NCBI GenBank assembly: GCA_937894165.1
Contig: CALCSX010000120.1
Location: 1 to 16,554, forward strand
Source: an uncultured Saprospiraceae bacterium
GTDB lineage: Bacteria > Bacteroidota > Bacteroidia > Chitinophagales > Saprospiraceae
Length of the DNA: 16,554 bases
Direction of reading: 5' to 3'
Below are positions 14,970-16,554 of this stretch, piece after piece. The position numbers and the translations under genes are program-made. Every line of letters begins with the position of its first letter. Within the stretch, counting starts at the first letter, position 1. The notes under the pieces are model-generated. The model made no database searches, was not told where the DNA came from, and worked only from the letters and a program-made list of their open reading frames with translations.

Positions 14970-15506
14970 ATGAAAATTCTTAAATTCTTACTTATTGTTT
15001 TGGCTTGCGTAATAGCCCTACCGCTCATCATTGCCATTTTCATCCCCAGAAAATACACAGTCATTGTTTCCGAAACTATTAATCAACCCAAAGAGATGGT
15101 GTATGATTATATGAGGATTCTAGACAACCAAAAGGATTACAGTGTTTGGGTAATGGAAGATCCGAATCTAAATCCTGAAATTAGCGGAGTTGACGGCACT
15201 GTGGGGGCTATACAGCGGTGGAATAGTGAAAATGACAATGTAGGAGAGGGTGAACAAGAGATTACTGCTTTGACCGGAGATAGAATGGATGTTGATCTAA
15301 GATTTAAGCGACCAATGGAGGGTGAGGCTAAGGCGGCAAACATTTTCAAGTCTATTTCGCCGACACAGACTGAGGTGACCTCAGAATTCTATGGAGAAAG
15401 TTCTTATCCTATGAATTTGATGGCATATGTTTTTGGCAGAAAGTTTGTTCGGGATGCTCAGATTGAGAATCTTCAGAATGTGAAGAGGAATTTGGAGAAG
15501 GGTTGA
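14970..15506 (+). CDS. Membrane-anchored SRPBCC (polyketide cyclase-like) protein
   Basis: This 178-residue protein starts with a single hydrophobic segment (about 3-25, FLLIVLACVIALPLIIAIFI), probably a membrane anchor. It is followed by a START-fold domain: YTVIVSETINQPKEMVYDYMRI is the usual first strand-helix and DYSVWVMEDPN the W-containing turn. Homologues are often labelled polyketide cyclase or SRPBCC. A soluble SRPBCC gene precedes it by 12 nt, so the two are likely co-expressed. The ligand and role are unknown. Confidence 0.83.
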   Translation: MKILKFLLIVLACVIALPLIIAIFIPRKYTVIVSETINQPKEMVYDYMRILDNQKDYSVWVMEDPNLNPEISGVDGTVGAIQRWNSENDNVGEGEQEITALTGDRMDVDLRFKRPMEGEAKAANIFKSISPTQTEVTSEFYGESSYPMNLMAYVFGRKFVRDAQIENLQNVKRNLEKG

Positions 15507-15609
15507 AAACTAAAAAATTAAGACGAAAATTATTTTTAGATTGCGATTATACATTGCAATTGTAGGACTTGTATTGTCAAAATATTTTATAAACAAGAAA
15601 TATTAAGAG

Positions 15610-16038
15610 ATGAAAAAGAGTATAACACCGTGTTTTTGGATGGATGGGCAAGGGAGGGAGGCTTCGGAGTTTTATTGTGGATTATTCCCGAATTCCGAGA
15701 TAGTTCAGGATTCAGGAATAGTGGTGAACTTCAGATTAAATGGTCAGGATTTTTTGATATTGAATGGTGGTCCGAAGTTTAAATTGGATGAGGCGATTTC
15801 GTTGACCGTGTATTGTGAGAATCAGGAGGAAATTGATTATTACTATGGTGCATTAGCGAAAGAAGGAGAGGAGCAGATGTGCGGGTGGGTGAAGGACAAA
15901 TTTGGGTTATGTTGGCAGATAGTGCCTGAGGTTCTGCCGAAATTGATGGCTGATCCGGAAAAGGCCGGGAAGGTTGTCGAGGTGTTTATGAAAATGAAGA
16001 AGTTTAATATTGCGGAATTGGAGGCGGCGGGGAGGTGA
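15610..16038 (+). CDS. PhnB-like VOC-family protein
   Basis: This 142-residue protein of the vicinal oxygen chelate superfamily (PhnB / '3-demethylubiquinone methyltransferase-like' branch, PF06983) begins MKKSITPCFWMDGQGREASEF and has the family hallmark GWVKDKFGLCWQIVPEVLPKL (112-132). The alternating beta-alpha-beta pattern is complete and the length normal. The label as methyltransferase in databases is historical; no SAM motif is present, and activity is unknown. The codon use of the C-terminal third looks richer in GG-ending codons than neighbouring genes, though this was judged by eye. It is separated by about 100 nt from the SRPBCC pair and followed by a terminator at 16181. Confidence 0.88.
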   Translation: MKKSITPCFWMDGQGREASEFYCGLFPNSEIVQDSGIVVNFRLNGQDFLILNGGPKFKLDEAISLTVYCENQEEIDYYYGALAKEGEEQMCGWVKDKFGLCWQIVPEVLPKLMADPEKAGKVVEVFMKMKKFNIAELEAAGR

Positions 16039-16047
16039 AATGATTAT

Positions 16048-16059
16048 TCTCGAATTTCG
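16048..16059 (-). repeat. Inverted copy of the array motif
   Basis: TCTCGAATTTCG is the exact reverse complement of CGAAATTCGAGA, the motif repeated in direct orientation from 16209. It lies 10 nt after the VOC gene stop and 149 nt before the first direct copy. It is the only full inverted copy that I found in the window. Confidence 0.85.
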
Positions 16060-16180
16060 AAAATTAGAAAGGGATAAATTTAAAACCGTTTGGTTTGAGT
16101 TAGAATCTTATTTTTTTGTGAAAATAACAGTTGAATAATTTGAGAAAATTTGGCTTTGGAATTTCAACTTGCATGATGTT

Positions 16181-16206
16181 AGGTTATAAATAACCTTCTT
16201 TTTTTT
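16181..16206 (+). terminator. Rho-independent terminator after the VOC gene
   Basis: AGGTTA (16181-16186) pairs with TAACCT (16191-16196) around TAAA, and a run TCTTTTTTTT follows. The direction suits transcripts from the VOC gene, 143 nt upstream. It ends 2 nt before the first direct repeat and so insulates the repeat array from upstream transcription. Confidence 0.75.
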
Positions 16207-16208
16207 AC

Positions 16209-16551
16209 CGAAATTCGAGAGGGCTTTCTAAACTTTATAAAGCACAAATCGAAATTCGAGAAAGAACGTACCGACACTATCGTTATAACAGAAATTCGAG
16301 AGATTTTGTAGAATGTTAGCGCCAATACTTCTTTAGTTCAACTGATTTGGACCCAAAAGCGATTTGGATTTTCCGAAATTCGAGAAACTATTCAATTCGT
16401 ATGGTATTAGTTATCGAAATTCGAGAGATAAGTATGAAGTGGTTGCGATTTTTGTCAAAGCAGAGCTTGTTCATATCAAAATACTTTCTATATCTACAGA
16501 AATTCGAGAAAAAATTTCCCTCTCTAGACCAAACTCAATCGAAATTCGAGA
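16209..16551. repeat. Array of seven spaced 11-12 bp direct repeats (core GAAATTCGAGA)
   Basis: The core GAAATTCGAGA is perfect in all seven copies. The copies start at 16209, 16250, 16290, 16374, 16415, 16498 and 16540 (12-bp units; first base C in five, A in two). Start-to-start distances are 41, 40, 84, 41, 83 and 42 nt, so every step is one or two units of about 41.5 nt. Intervening sequences are 28-30 or 71-72 nt and unlike each other. The period is not a multiple of three, so this is not a coding repeat. Copies 2, 5 and 7 extend to TCGAA-A-TTCGA, a dyad with one central base that suits protein binding better than an RNA hairpin. The unit is too short for a normal CRISPR repeat, and no cas gene is in the window. 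It reaches the right edge and may continue. Function is unknown. Confidence 0.9.
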
Positions 16552-16554
16552 ATT

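Larger units (their letters stand above)
16039..16554. other. Gene-free right end carrying terminator and repeat array
   Basis: This 516-nt stretch holds an inverted motif copy, a terminator, and the direct repeat array. I see no open frame with a credible start on either strand and no RNA gene. The 16060-16180 part is AT-rich with nothing recognisable. Confidence 0.7.

Noticed and set aside
15511..15606. Possible 30-codon hydrophobic peptide before the VOC gene (ending ...LSKYFINKKY)
   Set aside because: The frame has no ATG or GTG start, only TTG or ATT, and is bounded by stops. It is most likely chance AT-rich coding or a remnant.
16209..16551. Calling the array a CRISPR locus
   Set aside because: The conserved unit is only 11-12 bp, spacers alternate between 28-30 and 71-72 nt, and no cas gene or leader is visible. 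It is recorded as a repeat array of unknown kind.
16209..16551. TIGR-type dual-guide RNA array
   Set aside because: As I recall, such arrays have two alternating repeat types with short spacers and a Nop-domain Tas protein; only one repeat type is seen here and no such protein is in the window.

Overview
The window looks like chromosomal DNA of a Bacteroidota bacterium, probably a marine or environmental Cytophagales-type lineage. The reasons are: AT-rich intergenic DNA; several copies of the Bacteroidota promoter box TAnnTTTG, two of them with a TTG exactly 17 nt upstream; a secreted protein with a type IX secretion C-terminal domain; and an adjacent acyltransferase pair typical of Bacteroidota aminolipid synthesis. 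Species cannot be named from the sequence alone.

Left part (1-4700): a partial membrane sensor gene runs off the left edge on the minus strand. Upstream of it, in the same apparent operon, is a fused GNAT acyltransferase / SAM-methyltransferase gene. A 547-nt AT-rich divergent region separates these from a plus-strand pair: a PlsC-type O-acyltransferase and an OlsB/GlsB-type N-acyltransferase, 3 nt apart. The pair very likely makes an acylated amino-acid (glycine or ornithine-type) membrane lipid. The divergent fusion gene may be a second N-acyl amino acid enzyme that also methylates its product.

Middle part (4700-11600): a secreted thioredoxin-fold protein with a type IX sorting tail (minus), exonuclease III (plus), a YbiT-like ABC-F translation factor with one intact and one degenerate ATP site (plus), a small Tudor-like hypothetical (minus), and a large protein joining a lipid-kinase-like N-terminal region to a DUF389 membrane domain (plus). 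Strong bidirectional hairpin terminators lie at the two convergent junctions 4596/4716 and 8916/8991.

Right part (11600-16040): a MntA/HepT (MNT/HEPN) toxin-antitoxin pair in which the HEPN RNase toxin is broken by a one-base frameshift inside its catalytic RX4HXY motif. It is followed by two AraC-type regulators (one cupin-AraC, one GlxA-like DJ-1/AraC), two SRPBCC-fold proteins transcribed divergently from the GlxA-like regulator, and a PhnB-like VOC protein.

Extreme right (16039-16554): no gene. After a Rho-independent terminator there is a striking array of seven direct copies of an 11-12 bp motif (core GAAATTCGAGA) separated by unrelated DNA. The start-to-start distances are 41, 40, 84, 41, 83 and 42 nt, i.e. 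one or two units of about 41.5 nt. An inverted copy lies just after the VOC stop codon. The array reaches the window edge and probably continues. It is the most unusual signal here and fits no standard repeat class well.
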